DNA from: VRUE01 sp035997045
Lineage (GTDB): Bacteria; Actinomycetota; Thermoleophilia; Solirubrobacterales; 70-9
Assembly: GCA_035997045.1 (NCBI GenBank)
Contig: DASYIY010000086.1
Span: 1 to 5,078 of the forward strand
Reading direction: 5' to 3'
DNA: 5,078 bases
Under the pieces are notes generated by a model, which was not told the origin of the DNA, searched no databases, and saw nothing but the letters and a program-made list of their open reading frames with translations. The translations under genes were made by a program, and so were the position numbers. Every line of letters begins with the position of its first letter. The stretch's first letter is position 1. Shown here piece by piece: positions 4,936-5,078 of the stretch.

Positions 4936-5078
4936 CAGACATCGAATTCTAGGTCGTCGGCGCCCAAATGCCGGACCTTGACTCGCCCGGAACTGGCGGC
5001 CTGACATGACCGACACGAAGCAGAGCTTAGCGAGGATCGGGAAATAGCGGCTAAGTATCGAGAACGGAATAGCGACGG
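4936..5078. other. Gene-free upstream stretch
   Basis: No convincing coding region was found here on either strand. Besides the possible -10 element it holds a 6-bp inverted repeat, CTTAGC at 5026-5031 against GCTAAG at 5050-5055. It also has two near-copies of a GGAATAGCG-like word on the plus strand (about 5040-5050 and 5066-5074). These could be chance or an operator. The base composition is more AT-rich than the genes, as expected for a control region. The gene upstream is outside the window. Confidence 0.4.
4946..4951 (-). promoter_or_regulatory. Possible -10 element upstream of the FmdB gene
   Basis: TAGAAT on the minus strand fits the TANNNT pattern of sigma70-type -10 elements and ends 10 nt before the ATG at 4935. 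A start of transcription about 7 nt downstream would leave almost no leader, consistent with the missing Shine-Dalgarno. No good -35 hexamer is seen at 16-18 nt spacing, so the call is tentative. Confidence 0.35.

Noticed and set aside
4936..5016. 27-residue N-terminal extension of the FmdB protein from a GTG
   Set aside because: FmdB proteins begin at MPIYE; the extension is unlike the family.
1..5078. CRISPR arrays, tRNA or rRNA genes, insertion sequences and Rex operators
   Set aside because: No regularly spaced repeats, cloverleaf sequences, transposase motifs or TTGTG...CACAA palindromes were found on reading both strands.

Overview
The window comes from a GC-rich bacterial chromosome, and all recognisable genes lie on the minus strand, so transcription runs from position 5078 towards position 1. 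It is probably an actinobacterium. The evidence is the high GC, the frequent GTG/TTG starts, a glutaredoxin-like gene followed by rex, and a small Lys/Cys-bearing secreted protein of a kind I associate with Thermoleophilia (Solirubrobacterales or relatives). The class assignment is inference from memory, not from a search.

In transcription order: about 140 nt without a gene (4936-5078) carries a possible promoter for an FmdB-type zinc-ribbon gene (4651-4935). That gene overlaps a family 4 uracil-DNA glycosylase (3977-4654) by 4 nt. The glycosylase overlaps tsaE (3550-3984) by 8 nt. A 67-nt gap with a strong Shine-Dalgarno site precedes a small secreted protein gene (3108-3482). Then come tsaB (2385-3092), rimI (1946-2416), tsaD (945-1958), a glutaredoxin-like gene (700-948) and rex (35-703). 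From tsaB to rex every junction overlaps. An ATG at 7-9 may open the next gene, by analogy with other actinobacteria hemA, but only three codons are visible.

Functionally this is a housekeeping cluster. TsaE, TsaB and TsaD form the second half of the t6A tRNA-modification pathway (TsaC/Sua5 is not here). RimI acetylates ribosomal protein S18. Rex senses NADH/NAD+ and the glutaredoxin-like protein is a candidate thiol redox partner. The glycosylase removes uracil from DNA.

I do not see an undescribed multi-gene system. The points most worth a second look are a probable sliding-clamp-binding peptide at the end of the glycosylase, and a compositionally odd secreted protein gene wedged inside the t6A gene group.
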